64,000 nucleotides of DNA. It comes from Streptococcus orisasini. GTDB taxonomy: Bacteria > Bacillota > Bacilli > Lactobacillales > Streptococcaceae. Under the pieces are notes generated by a model. The model had not been told where the DNA came from and did no database searches. It worked only from the letters and a program-made list of their open reading frames with translations. Shown here piece by piece: positions 47,488-55,816 of this stretch. Numbering within the stretch: the stretch's first letter is position 1; every line of letters begins with the position of its first letter. Where the stretch lies: the NCBI RefSeq assembly GCF_001431045.1, contig NZ_BCLE01000010.1, positions 28,869-92,868 on the forward strand, written 5' to 3'. Position numbers and translations under genes: made by a program.

Positions 47488-47535
47488 GTATCTCACTCCC
47501 CTCAATTTCATTGTAACATTTACACGTTCTTAAAC

Positions 47536-47565
47536 ATTATACAAAAAGATGGAAATAAATGTCAA
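47536..47565 (-). promoter_or_regulatory. Promoter of rpsU
   Basis: Consensus TTGACA (47560-47565) and TATAAT (47536-47541) with an 18-base spacer on the minus strand. Confidence 0.85.
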
Positions 47566-47634
47566 GACATTTTCAAGCTATTTTAAAATTTATTTTCACG
47601 AAAAGTGAAAAATTAATTCTATAAAAGGTTAACT

Positions 47635-48447
47635 TTAATCAACCTGTTGGCCGGTTAATTTAACAGCATCACTGATAAACTGCTTGTATTTTCCTTCTTT
47701 TTCAAGCTTTTTAATGACTTTATTAACAGTTTTTACCAATTTGCCGCTGTCTTTTGGCAAGGCAACTGCTTTAGCATCACCTTCACCTGTTTTCAGGGCA
47801 ACTGGTGCTAAAGCCAAATCACTGTTTTGAGAAATATAGCCTTCTGCTACTGGCTTCTCAAGATCAATGGCGTCAACCTGACCTGATTTCAGTTCATTAA
47901 CCGCCTCACCCATGGAAGTCAAAGCAGTAATGTTTGACTTTTTCAATTGATCTTTTGCCAATCCTTCTTCAATAGTCCCTTTTTGGACGGCTACCTTAGC
48001 TTTATTAAAGGAAGAAATGCTTGTATATTTATTTAAATTTGACTTTTTAACCAAGATAGCATTTTCAGTATTATAATAAGCTTCTGAAAAATCATAAGCC
48101 TTAGCACGTTCCTTGGTATAAGATAGACCCGAAATGGCAATATCAGCCTTTCCTGTCTTTAAACTGGACAATACATTGTCAAAGCTCATGGATGAAATTT
48201 CCAATTTGACACCCAACTCATCCGCAATTGCCCTTGCCAATTCGATATCAGCACCAACAACGGTATCTTTCCCCTTAATCAAGGCTTTGAATTCAAAAGG
48301 CGCATAATCTGGGCTGACTGCAACCACTAATTTTTTCTTTTCTTTCACTTTATCCTGCATGTCTTTTGAATTCGTAGCTCCGCAGGCAGTCAGAGCAATC
48401 ACAGCCAAAAGGCTTAAAAAGCCCACTAACAATTTTTTCAATGTCAT
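47635..48447 (-). CDS. Amino-acid ABC transporter substrate-binding lipoprotein (SBP family 3)
   Basis: This 270-residue lipoprotein has a signal peptide ending in the lipobox LTACGA (lipidated Cys near 22) and a full SBP_bac_3 domain (VVAVSPDYAPFEFKALIKGKD, ADIAISGLSYTKERAKAYDFS). It should bind a polar amino acid. No permease or ATPase is adjacent. It lies 47 bases after the aminotransferase gene and probably shares its promoter. It resembles the lipoprotein at 49863 (parallel motifs throughout), so the pair arose by duplication. Confidence 0.93.
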   Translation of the reverse strand: MTLKKLLVGFLSLLAVIALTACGATNSKDMQDKVKEKKKLVVAVSPDYAPFEFKALIKGKDTVVGADIELARAIADELGVKLEISSMSFDNVLSSLKTGKADIAISGLSYTKERAKAYDFSEAYYNTENAILVKKSNLNKYTSISSFNKAKVAVQKGTIEEGLAKDQLKKSNITALTSMGEAVNELKSGQVDAIDLEKPVAEGYISQNSDLALAPVALKTGEGDAKAVALPKDSGKLVKTVNKVIKKLEKEGKYKQFISDAVKLTGQQVD

Positions 48448-48494
48448 CTTATTCTCTTTTCTAATTTGATAAATCCATTTTAAAGTATCTTTTC

Positions 48495-49616
48495 TTATTC
48501 GTCAAATTGTTGCAAGCATTGAGACAGCTTTGCTAAACCTGTTTTTAAAACTTGTTTATCGCAGCAATAACCAAGACGAACATAGCCTTCCAGATCAAAA
48601 CGGCTTCCTGGAACAAGCAGCACTCCATAATCTGCTAAGAGCTGCCGACAAAACTCCTCAATGGGAAGCGGCACATCCAGTTTAACCAGGGAGGTGGAAA
48701 CATGATCCGGCAAAATAGCATGGGCTCGCGGCTCCTGCGCCAACCAATTTTTTAAAATCTCCAGATTTTCGCTCACAATCTTTTGATTTCTCTCAATAAT
48801 GACCTGACGGTTTTTCAGTGCAAAGGCAGCCAGCAAATCATCAAAGACACCGGCACAAATCATAGTATAATCACGATAGTTTCTAAGGATATCTGCTACT
48901 TCCTTATTTGAAGCTACCCAGCCTACACGGATGCCAGGCAGAGAATAGGCTTTGGACAGACTGTCAACCGAAATTCCCTTATCGTACAAATCAACAATAG
49001 CAGGAACTTCTGACTGAGCAGAAAATGGCTTATAGACTTCATCAGACAGAATATAGGCTCCGCAGGATTCAGCGATAGTGACCAATTCCTGCAAGTAGGC
49101 CTCATCCATGATAGCACCCGTCGGATTATGGGCATTATTGATACAGATCATCTTAGTATTGGGACGAATCAGCCTACGCAAATCATCCAGATCCGGCAGC
49201 CAATTGTGTTCCTCTCTTACCTGCCACAAGTCCACCTCTGCTCCCAAAGATTTGGGAATATCATAGAGCTGCTGGTAGGCGGGATAGACTGAAATGACAT
49301 GATCCTGAGGCTCAATAAGAGCATAGAGCGCTAGCATATTAGCACCCGTTGCACCGTTGGTCTGCAAAATCTGCTCAGGTTTAAGGTCCTTATAAAGCCC
49401 ACAAACCTCCTTTTTAAATTCGGGTGAGCCTTCTATCCAGCCATAGTCCATCTTTTTTCGGGAAAGTTCCTGAAAAAAAGTGCTCAAATCTTGGTCTGCC
49501 AGCCTAAAAAGCTCCTCTAAGGTCAAAGCCGAGATAGACACACCGGCAATATCATAGAGAGCCTCTTTTTCATGGACGTTCAGCCACTCTTCCACTCCAA
49601 AACGTGGTATTTTCAT
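48495..49616 (-). CDS. PLP-dependent class I/II aminotransferase
   Basis: This 373-residue fold-type I aminotransferase has NNAHNPTGAIMDEAYL, ILSDEVYKPF and the PLP-lysine motif VDSLSKAYSLPGIRVGW. The AAAGGAG before ATG at 49616 sets the start; an upstream in-frame start at 49673 lies on the promoter. The substrate is unknown. Being flanked by two amino-acid-binding lipoproteins suggests that it works on the imported amino acid. Confidence 0.92.
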   Translation of the reverse strand: MKIPRFGVEEWLNVHEKEALYDIAGVSISALTLEELFRLADQDLSTFFQELSRKKMDYGWIEGSPEFKKEVCGLYKDLKPEQILQTNGATGANMLALYALIEPQDHVISVYPAYQQLYDIPKSLGAEVDLWQVREEHNWLPDLDDLRRLIRPNTKMICINNAHNPTGAIMDEAYLQELVTIAESCGAYILSDEVYKPFSAQSEVPAIVDLYDKGISVDSLSKAYSLPGIRVGWVASNKEVADILRNYRDYTMICAGVFDDLLAAFALKNRQVIIERNQKIVSENLEILKNWLAQEPRAHAILPDHVSTSLVKLDVPLPIEEFCRQLLADYGVLLVPGSRFDLEGYVRLGYCCDKQVLKTGLAKLSQCLQQFDE

Positions 49617-49644
49617 CTTTGCTCCTTTAATTTTTCTAATAATG

Positions 49645-49673
49645 ATAATACTTAATAAGGTGCTACTTGTCAA
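49645..49673 (-). promoter_or_regulatory. Promoter of the aminotransferase-lipoprotein unit
   Basis: TTGACA (49668-49673) and TATTAT (49645-49650) are spaced by 17 bases on the minus strand. Confidence 0.85.
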
Positions 49674-49688
49674 TATTTGGGCAAATTA

Positions 49689-49780
49689 ATACTCTTCAAA
49701 AATCAAAACTACAGATTCTTATTTTCGCTTTGCCTTACCCTAGTACAGCCTGTAGTCTATTTTTAATTTTTATTGAGTAT
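49689..49780. repeat. MITE-like repeat, 92-bp copy
   Basis: Ends ATACTCTTCAAAAATCAAAA and, inverted, ATACTCAATAAAAATTAAAA frame a core with CCCTAGTACAGCCTGTAGTC. It is the shortest copy of the family and lies between the aminotransferase promoter and the next terminator. Confidence 0.72.
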
Positions 49781-49798
49781 AAAATGCCGCTGCAATAC

Positions 49799-49838
49799 AA
49801 AAACCCTCAGCAGGATCTATCAAACCTGCTGAGGGTAG
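49799..49838 (-). terminator. Terminator of the second binding-protein gene
   Basis: ACCCTCAGCAGG (49803-49814) and CCTGCTGAGGGT (49825-49836) form a 12-bp stem followed by TTTTTG on the minus strand. Confidence 0.88.
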
Positions 49839-49862
49839 GGTATTATAATTGTCATAAACCTA

Positions 49863-50678
49863 TTAATTTTTGTTGGAAACAGATAAATTATAGGCATCTT
49901 TGACGAGTTGATCAATTTTATTGGATTTTTTAAGCTTCTTGATAACCTTATCTACTTTTTTCTTAAGAGAAGTGCTTCCCTTAGGCATAGCAACAGCATA
50001 AGAATCAGAAGGTCCAGATTTTAATTTGATTTGGGCAATGGCCAAATCGCTGTTTTTAGCAACATAGCCTTCTGCAATCGGCTTTTCTAAAACAACGCCG
50101 TTAACCTGGCCAGATTTTAATTCGTTGATCATTTCACCGTTTTGAACGAGAGAGATAATCTTAGCACCTGTCAATTGTTTTTTAGCAACATCTTCCTGAA
50201 TGCTTCCCTTTTGAGTGGCTACGGAAAGACCCTTTAGTGAATTAGTTTTCTTATATTTATCTAATTCAGATTTTTTGACAATCACTACATTGACAGATTC
50301 ATAGTAAGTTTCTGAGAAATCATAAACTTTTTGACGTTCTTTAGTAGCCGAAATACCTGAAATACCAAGATCTGCTTTTCCTGATTGAACACTTGACAAA
50401 ACATTATTGAAAGACATAGCAGAAAATTCTACTTTTACACCCAATTCTTTGGCAATAGCTTTGGCAATCTCAACATCTGCTCCGACAATGGTATCTTTAC
50501 CATTGACCAAGGTTTTAAATTCAAACGGAGCGAACTCAGGGTTCATGGCAACAACAACCTTACCCTTATCCTTAATCTTTTGTAGCGAATCATCCTTGGA
50601 TGAAGAGCTGCAGGCAGCAAGACTAATCAACGATAAAGCAGCAAAGGCTCCCACTAAAACTTTTTTTACTCTTTTCAT
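49863..50678 (-). CDS. Amino-acid ABC transporter substrate-binding lipoprotein (SBP family 3)
   Basis: This 271-residue lipoprotein, a paralogue of the one at 47635, has the lipobox LAACSS and the same SBP_bac_3 pattern (VVAMNPEFAPFEFKTLVNGKD, ADLGISGISATKERQKVYDFS). The ATG at 50678 follows GAGGAT. It is transcribed from its own strong promoter and ends at a strong terminator, so it is an independent single-gene unit without a linked permease. Confidence 0.93.
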   Translation of the reverse strand: MKRVKKVLVGAFAALSLISLAACSSSSKDDSLQKIKDKGKVVVAMNPEFAPFEFKTLVNGKDTIVGADVEIAKAIAKELGVKVEFSAMSFNNVLSSVQSGKADLGISGISATKERQKVYDFSETYYESVNVVIVKKSELDKYKKTNSLKGLSVATQKGSIQEDVAKKQLTGAKIISLVQNGEMINELKSGQVNGVVLEKPIAEGYVAKNSDLAIAQIKLKSGPSDSYAVAMPKGSTSLKKKVDKVIKKLKKSNKIDQLVKDAYNLSVSNKN

Positions 50679-50715
50679 AACAATCCTCAATTTCTAACTT
50701 TATTAAGATAGGATT

Positions 50716-50744
50716 ATTATATTTTATATTTATACATTTGTCAA
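50716..50744 (-). promoter_or_regulatory. Promoter of the second binding-protein gene
   Basis: Perfect TTGACA (50739-50744) and TATAAT (50716-50721) with 17-base spacing on the minus strand. Confidence 0.9.
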
Positions 50745-50818
50745 GTATTTTTTTATAAAAATTCAAAACATTATATCTTAATAGCATTTCACTATTGGCT
50801 TAAACGGCTAAAAATCTA

Positions 50819-51283
50819 TCACCAAAACTCTCTGACAAAATCATCTGCCAAGCGTTCACGATAAAATAATTCAGACAAATCCCCTTCTTCAAACACGCGC
50901 AACAAATTGAGCATATCATAAGCCAGATCGAGCTGTGCCAGCTCCTCTCTTGCTACCCAGCCTACCTGTCCTTCCTCAGAAGAATACAATTCGCCTTCAA
51001 AATCAGATGTCCGATAAAGAAAGACCAAATACCGGATATCCTCCTTGGTATACCAATGCTTCATACCAACCAGCTGTGGATGATGGATGGTTAAGCCTGT
51101 CTCTTCTTTAACTTCACGGATAACGGATTCCACTAAACCTTCATGAGCTTCAATGTGTCCGCCAGGCAGAGCAGCGCCTGACCAAGCGTAGCGCTTAGGA
51201 TCGCGCATTTGCATAACGATATTACCCTTTCCATCTTCAATCAGGCACATGTTGGTTAGAATAACCTTTTCTGAACGGGACAT
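50819..51283 (-). CDS. NUDIX hydrolase (8-oxo-dGTPase/MutT-like)
   Basis: This 154-residue protein has a complete Nudix box, G-x5-E-x7-REVKEETGL (GGHIEAHEGLVESVIREVKEE). MutT-type proteins of this size clean oxidised nucleotides or similar diphosphates; the substrate is unproven. The ATG at 51283 has AAGGAG at 7 bases, while the longer frame to 51313 would include that site. Confidence 0.9.
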   Translation of the reverse strand: MSRSEKVILTNMCLIEDGKGNIVMQMRDPKRYAWSGAALPGGHIEAHEGLVESVIREVKEETGLTIHHPQLVGMKHWYTKEDIRYLVFLYRTSDFEGELYSSEEGQVGWVAREELAQLDLAYDMLNLLRVFEEGDLSELFYRERLADDFVREFW

Positions 51284-51337
51284 AGAGAACTCCTTCATGT
51301 TTTTTAATGACATCCATTATAACATAGTTAGCATTAA

Positions 51338-52216
51338 TTATTCATTTCTTGAAATAACTAGCTCGCTTTTAAACCCATTTAATTCAAGGACATTTTCACA
51401 ATTCTGAAGCGAAAAATCATCACAAGCTTCCCCATTTTCTTCAAAAGATATTTTTGTAGCCAATCCTTTTTTAACAGCTTGAAAAACATAATCTTTAGGC
51501 ACCTGAATCTTAGACGTCGCTGCAATCTGGTTGAGAGCGATTTCGCCCTGGTGAGATAAAACATCAACAAACATATCTAAATTGCTGTCAAATTCCATTT
51601 CTCCGACACCGCCATCCACAGTAATACGTGAGACTTTTCCGGTCAATTCAAAATTAGAACTGCATATATTAATCAAGTGTAGTTCCTTGCAGTTGACCCC
51701 AAGTTCAATTCTTCCAAGATATTTTTCAGGCAGAACAACCACAACCTTTAGATTTTCCTTAGCAATAGCTTCAGTCATGTCTTCTAGCCGATTTAAATCA
51801 ATATCAATGCTGTTTTTAATGTCATCAATCTTTATTTTAAAAAGTTCTTCTAACCTATCTAATGCATTGCTGAGAAGACTAACCTTAACCTTTTCGCTCT
51901 TAACGGCTTGCAGGATGACTTCATAGGCACCGCCCAGCTGAATATCAAAATCTTTTTTCCCATCAATATCATATTCGGTGCTGCTTTCATAACGAAAATC
52001 TTTTAGCTGATGATGAGCTTCTTTTCCAAAGAGCAAATCATCTATCGAAACTTGAAAGAACTCAGAAAGAGCCTTTAAATTGGCGATATCCGGTGTCCCT
52101 GCTCCCGACTCCCATTTAGTAATGGCCTGTCTGGAAATATGGAGTTCCTCTGCTAATTTCTCTTGCGATAACCCTAACTGTTTTCGATAATCGCGCAAGC
52201 GTGCTTCAAATGTCAT
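51338..52216 (-). CDS. XRE-family regulator with C-terminal beta-strand (DUF4097-like) domain
   Basis: This 292-residue protein has an N-terminal Cro/CI HTH (residues about 5-60, LGLSQEKLAEELHISRQAITKWESG). A linker (about 70-130) and a repetitive beta-rich C-terminus follow (about 150-290, LKVVVVLPEKYLGRIELGVN, ITVDGGVGEMEFDSNLDMFVD), similar in rhythm to DUF4097-type strand repeats. AGGAGG lies 9 bases before the ATG at 52216, and a second ATG at 52222 is 3 bases from it. It may sense something through the C-terminal domain; target unknown. Confidence 0.85.
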   Translation of the reverse strand: MTFEARLRDYRKQLGLSQEKLAEELHISRQAITKWESGAGTPDIANLKALSEFFQVSIDDLLFGKEAHHQLKDFRYESSTEYDIDGKKDFDIQLGGAYEVILQAVKSEKVKVSLLSNALDRLEELFKIKIDDIKNSIDIDLNRLEDMTEAIAKENLKVVVVLPEKYLGRIELGVNCKELHLINICSSNFELTGKVSRITVDGGVGEMEFDSNLDMFVDVLSHQGEIALNQIAATSKIQVPKDYVFQAVKKGLATKISFEENGEACDDFSLQNCENVLELNGFKSELVISRNE

Positions 52217-52377
52217 GTTCATTTTCCTCCTAAAAATTATTTGTTGCTGATGAACAATCTAAGTTTAATCAAAAGAAGTATCGCAAACAAGCAACTGTTG
52301 ATGACATTCACTAAAACTGCCGCTACTTTCCGTAGCATTTTTGGAAATTACCTTATTTTACGGCATTTTTATTGTTT

Positions 52378-52402
52378 AAAAATAGGCGATGACACTCGCC
52401 TG
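52378..52402 (-). terminator. Terminator downstream of uvrB and the small pseudogene
   Basis: AGGCGA(G)TG and CATCGCCT form a hairpin; on the minus strand a TATTTTT tract follows. Confidence 0.6.
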
Positions 52403-52428
52403 TTTTTATATGGACCATGAAGTACATT

Positions 52429-52611
52429 CTAAGCTGCCACAAAATAAAACAGTAAATGAAGAAAAATCAGCCAGCGCAGAGCCTGCGTTTTTTCCTTCAA
52501 ATAAGTAAAAAGCAGAGCCATCAATGCTGTTAAGAGCAATAAAATAAACTAAACAACAATGGCAAGAATCCCTTGACATAAGTATTTACGCTTTGTAACA
52601 GGCTCTTGCAT
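52429..52611 (-). pseudogene. Small membrane-protein gene interrupted by an in-frame TAG
   Basis: From an ATG at 52611, 33 bases after the uvrB stop, the frame encodes MQEPVTKRKYLCQGILAIVV, then a TAG (codon 21), then 39 more sensible codons with a helix (FILLLLTALMALLFTYL) and a second hydrophobic stretch (WLIFLHLLFYFVAA) before the natural stop at 52429. Without the TAG it would be a 60-residue two-helix protein. A weak AAAGAGA ribosome site precedes ATG. It may be a decayed gene, a sequence error, or translated from an internal start. Confidence 0.6.
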
Positions 52612-52643
52612 AATCGTTCTCTTTCTACTTTATTCTTGAATAA

Positions 52644-54635
52644 CTAATCCATAGCCTTCAGTTCCAGTACCATATCGCGGATTTGGGCAGCCAGCTCAAA
52701 GTCTAGCAGTTCGGCGGCTTCCTGCATTTGTTTTTGCAGCTTCCTGATGGTTTCTTGGCGTTCAGATTTGGTCATAGCATTGTAATCAACGGTTTCTTCT
52801 GCTACATCGCTGTCTGTTGATTTGCTGATGGCGATAAGGTCGCGAATATCTTTCTTGATGGTTTGTGGAACAATGCCGTGTTCTTCATTGTAGGCCATTT
52901 GAATTTGACGGCGGCGGTGGGTTTCATCAATGGCATTTTTCATGGACTGGGTCATGGTGTCAGCATACATGATAACATGACCCTCGCTGTTGCGGGCTGC
53001 CCGACCAATGGTCTGGATGAGACCGCGCTCATTGCGCAGGAAGCCTTCCTTATCCGCATCGAGGATAGCTACTAAGCTGACTTCAGGCACATCGATACCT
53101 TCGCGCAGCAGATTAATCCCTACAAGCACATCAAAAACACCCAGACGCAGGTCACGAATAATCTCGGTACGTTCCAAGGTCTTGATGTCCGAGTGCATAT
53201 ACTTGACCTTGACCCCCATTTCCTTGAGGTAGTCTGTCAGGTCTTCCGCCATCTTCTTAGTCAGCGTAGTGATAAAGGTGCGCTCCCCTTTTTCGGCACG
53301 CTTAGTAATTTCACCCAGCAAATCGTCCATCTGCCCCATGGTTGGCCGTACTTCTACTTCTGGATCCAAGAGACCTGTCGGACGGATAATTTGCTCAATG
53401 ACCGTGTCGGTCTGCGCAAGCTCGTAATCTCCCGGCGTTGCTGAGACATAGACAATCTGATGAACATGACTTTCAAATTCTTCCCGGCGCAAGGGGCGGT
53501 TGTCCAAGGCACTCGGAAGACGAAAACCGTAGTTGACCAGCATCTCTTTACGCGAACGGTCACCATTATACATCCCCTTAATCTGCCCCATGGTCATGTG
53601 ACTTTCATCAACCATGATCAAAAAATCCTCAGGGAAAAAGTCCAAAAGCGTGTAAGGCGGCTCGCCCTCACTTCTTCCATCCATATGGCGAGAATAGTTT
53701 TCGACGCCATTAGTATAGCCCATCTCCCGCAGCATTTCGATGTCGTAGTCAGTTCTTTGTTTCAATCGCTGCGCTTCTAAGAGCTTGCCCTCTGATTCAA
53801 AGAGCCTGAGCTGCTCTTGCAGCTCCTCTTGAATCCTTGCTATAGCAATCTCCATGTGCTCATCATTGGTCATGAAGTGAGTGGCCGGGAAGATAGCTAG
53901 GTGGTCAACCTCACCGAGAACACGGCCGGTCAGACTTTCAATTTCACGAATGCGGTCAATTTCGTCGCCGAAAAATTCAACACGAAAGGCATGCTCATCA
54001 CGGCTAGCGGGAAAAATCTCAACCACATCACCGCGCACACGAAAACGACCGCGCTGGAAATCAATGTCATTACGCTCAAACTGAATGTCCACCAAATCAT
54101 TTAAGAGCTGATCTCGGGAAATCTCCTGTCCAGGCCGCAGGCTGACAACGCTGTCCGCATATTCCTTGGGGGAACCCAAACCGTAAATACAAGAGACAGA
54201 TGCCACCACAATAACATCGTTGCGCTCAAGCAAGGAAGATGTCGCCGAGTGACGGAGCTTATCAATTTCGTCATTGACCGAGCTGTCTTTTTCAATGTAG
54301 GTGTCGCTAGATGGCACATAAGCTTCCGGCTGGTAATAATCGTAGTAAGATACAAAATACTCAACCGCATTGTCAGGGAAAAACTCCTTAAATTCCCCGT
54401 AAAGCTGTCCTGCCAGAGTTTTATTGTGAGCGATGACTAGGGTTGGCTTATTGACCCTTTGAATAACCTGACTCATGGTATAGGTCTTACCTGTACCAGT
54501 TGCTCCCATCAGGATCTGTGCCTTCTCGCCGCCTTCAATATTATCAACCAAAGCTTCAATGGCTTGCGGTTGATCTCCAGATGGCTCATATTTGGATACT
54601 AATTTAAAATGCTTATCGTCTTTTTTATCTATCAT
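52644..54635 (-). CDS. uvrB: Excinuclease ABC subunit B
   Basis: UvrB verifies DNA damage in nucleotide excision repair and loads UvrC. The 663 residues have Walker A GATGTGKT, the damage-probing beta-hairpin region ([12 protein letters not shown]), helicase motifs ([20 protein letters not shown]) and the C-terminal UVR domain (about 625-660). GAGGTGG precedes ATG. Length is normal. Confidence 0.98.
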   Translation of the reverse strand: MIDKKDDKHFKLVSKYEPSGDQPQAIEALVDNIEGGEKAQILMGATGTGKTYTMSQVIQRVNKPTLVIAHNKTLAGQLYGEFKEFFPDNAVEYFVSYYDYYQPEAYVPSSDTYIEKDSSVNDEIDKLRHSATSSLLERNDVIVVASVSCIYGLGSPKEYADSVVSLRPGQEISRDQLLNDLVDIQFERNDIDFQRGRFRVRGDVVEIFPASRDEHAFRVEFFGDEIDRIREIESLTGRVLGEVDHLAIFPATHFMTNDEHMEIAIARIQEELQEQLRLFESEGKLLEAQRLKQRTDYDIEMLREMGYTNGVENYSRHMDGRSEGEPPYTLLDFFPEDFLIMVDESHMTMGQIKGMYNGDRSRKEMLVNYGFRLPSALDNRPLRREEFESHVHQIVYVSATPGDYELAQTDTVIEQIIRPTGLLDPEVEVRPTMGQMDDLLGEITKRAEKGERTFITTLTKKMAEDLTDYLKEMGVKVKYMHSDIKTLERTEIIRDLRLGVFDVLVGINLLREGIDVPEVSLVAILDADKEGFLRNERGLIQTIGRAARNSEGHVIMYADTMTQSMKNAIDETHRRRQIQMAYNEEHGIVPQTIKKDIRDLIAISKSTDSDVAEETVDYNAMTKSERQETIRKLQKQMQEAAELLDFELAAQIRDMVLELKAMD

Positions 54636-54688
54636 TCACTGCCACCTCATTTTCTATCCTCTATTTTATCATAAGAGAGGCCTAAAAG

Positions 54689-54716
54689 AAAAAAGCTTGA
54701 GTTTTGAACTCAAACC
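54689..54716 (-). terminator. Terminator of the CPBP protease gene
   Basis: TTGAGTT/AACTCAA stem with extension into GGTTTGAG, followed by CTTTTTTC on the minus strand; it overlaps the end of the coding region by a few bases. Confidence 0.7.
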
Positions 54717-55636
54717 TCTTCACAAATAGTTTTGCTTTCTCTTTTAAGCAAAAGGCCAAGTATGACAATCCCTACCAAAAGTACCAGACTGGTCAAAAGA
54801 CTTCCTTCTGCCCCAAATTTACCTCCGGAAATCCAATCCGCTGCGCCAGCTTTACTTACAAAATGCAGTAAAGATTTACCTGCATCTGTCCCGCTAACTG
54901 CAGCACCAAAAATATTGCCCTGTGTAAAATTCCAGGCACCATGCAAACCAGCAACGCCCCAGAGGTTGTCCGTCTTTAACATATAAAGTGCCATAAAAAT
55001 ACCGGACAAAATAAGCACTGTAACCGACAAAACGGTTACATGATTATTGACCAAATGCATCAGTCCAAAAAGACTGCTGGAAATCCCGATAGCTACCGCA
55101 AGGTTGCTGCGCTTATTAATCAAAGGTAAAAGCCAGCCGCGTGTTAAAAGTTCTTCTGTCCCGCCCTGAATAAACCAAAAAGGAATGATTGAAAGGACAT
55201 ATAAAATGGCTGCTGCTGAAAAATCAGTAGCTTGCAATTCGACACCGCCAAAAAGATAAATTAAAAGAAAGGCAGCCGTAAAAATAAAAGTTCCTACAGC
55301 CCAACCTTTGACAATAGCTTTGAACCAATTGTCCTTGAATAGACCTAAACTAGAAATCGGACGTTTTTCAACCCACTTTACCCAAGCAAAGACCAAAAGA
55401 GAAGCAAAGAAAAATAAGAACAACCAAAAACGAAAACTGCTAAACACAGCATTAAAACCAAGATCTGTTGAACCAATAAGATGCAAGATCGTTATTAGCA
55501 GAGCTGTGATGAGCCCTCCAATAAAACTTCCTGCAAAAATAAAGAGATAAACCATGATACAGGCTAAAATAAGAAAAAGCCAACTAGGTATTTTCTGATA
55601 AAAAAGCGTTGGTGCTTCCAAAATTCTTTTTTTCAT
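54710..55636 (-). CDS. CPBP-family intramembrane metalloprotease (CAAX/Abi type)
   Basis: This 308-residue polytopic protein has about eight helices. Motif 1 is EELLTRGWLLPL (EExxxR), motif 2 the His in FGLMHLVNN, and motif 3 the His in LHGAWNFTQG, which together make the glutamate/histidine active site of CPBP proteases. Family members are linked to bacteriocin immunity or processing in lactic acid bacteria, but no bacteriocin gene is near. It is monocistronic between glnP (divergent) and uvrB. Confidence 0.9.
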   Translation of the reverse strand: MKKRILEAPTLFYQKIPSWLFLILACIMVYLFIFAGSFIGGLITALLITILHLIGSTDLGFNAVFSSFRFWLFLFFFASLLVFAWVKWVEKRPISSLGLFKDNWFKAIVKGWAVGTFIFTAAFLLIYLFGGVELQATDFSAAAILYVLSIIPFWFIQGGTEELLTRGWLLPLINKRSNLAVAIGISSSLFGLMHLVNNHVTVLSVTVLILSGIFMALYMLKTDNLWGVAGLHGAWNFTQGNIFGAAVSGTDAGKSLLHFVSKAGAADWISGGKFGAEGSLLTSLVLLVGIVILGLLLKRESKTICEEV

Positions 55637-55759
55637 AGATGATGTTTCCTTTAATTATTTTGATAAAGTTACTATTATTATATAATAATTTTGCTCATTT
55701 TTCTCTAAAAATCAACAGCCTTTATGTCATATTTTCTTACATGGTATAGACTATTGGCC

Positions 55760-55788
55760 TTGCTTAAACCTGTAATCTTTGATATAAT
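55760..55788 (+). promoter_or_regulatory. Promoter of glnPQ
   Basis: TTGCTT (55760-55765), 17 bases, TATAAT (55783-55788) on the plus strand, about 30 bases before the ATG. Confidence 0.85.
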
Positions 55789-55816
55789 AAAGTAATTTTT
55801 ATGAAGGAGTACAAAC

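Larger units (their letters stand above)
52217..52643. other. Gap between uvrB and the XRE gene, containing a broken small gene
   Basis: Apart from the pseudogene at 52429-52611 and a hairpin at 52382-52402, no further gene or element was recognised in this stretch. Confidence 0.65.

Noticed and set aside
48496..48503. Cin-box-like GACGAATA on the minus strand before the first binding-protein gene
   Set aside because: It is formed by the last codons and stop of the aminotransferase gene, and the binding-protein gene is explained by the upstream sigma-A promoter. Chance match is likely.
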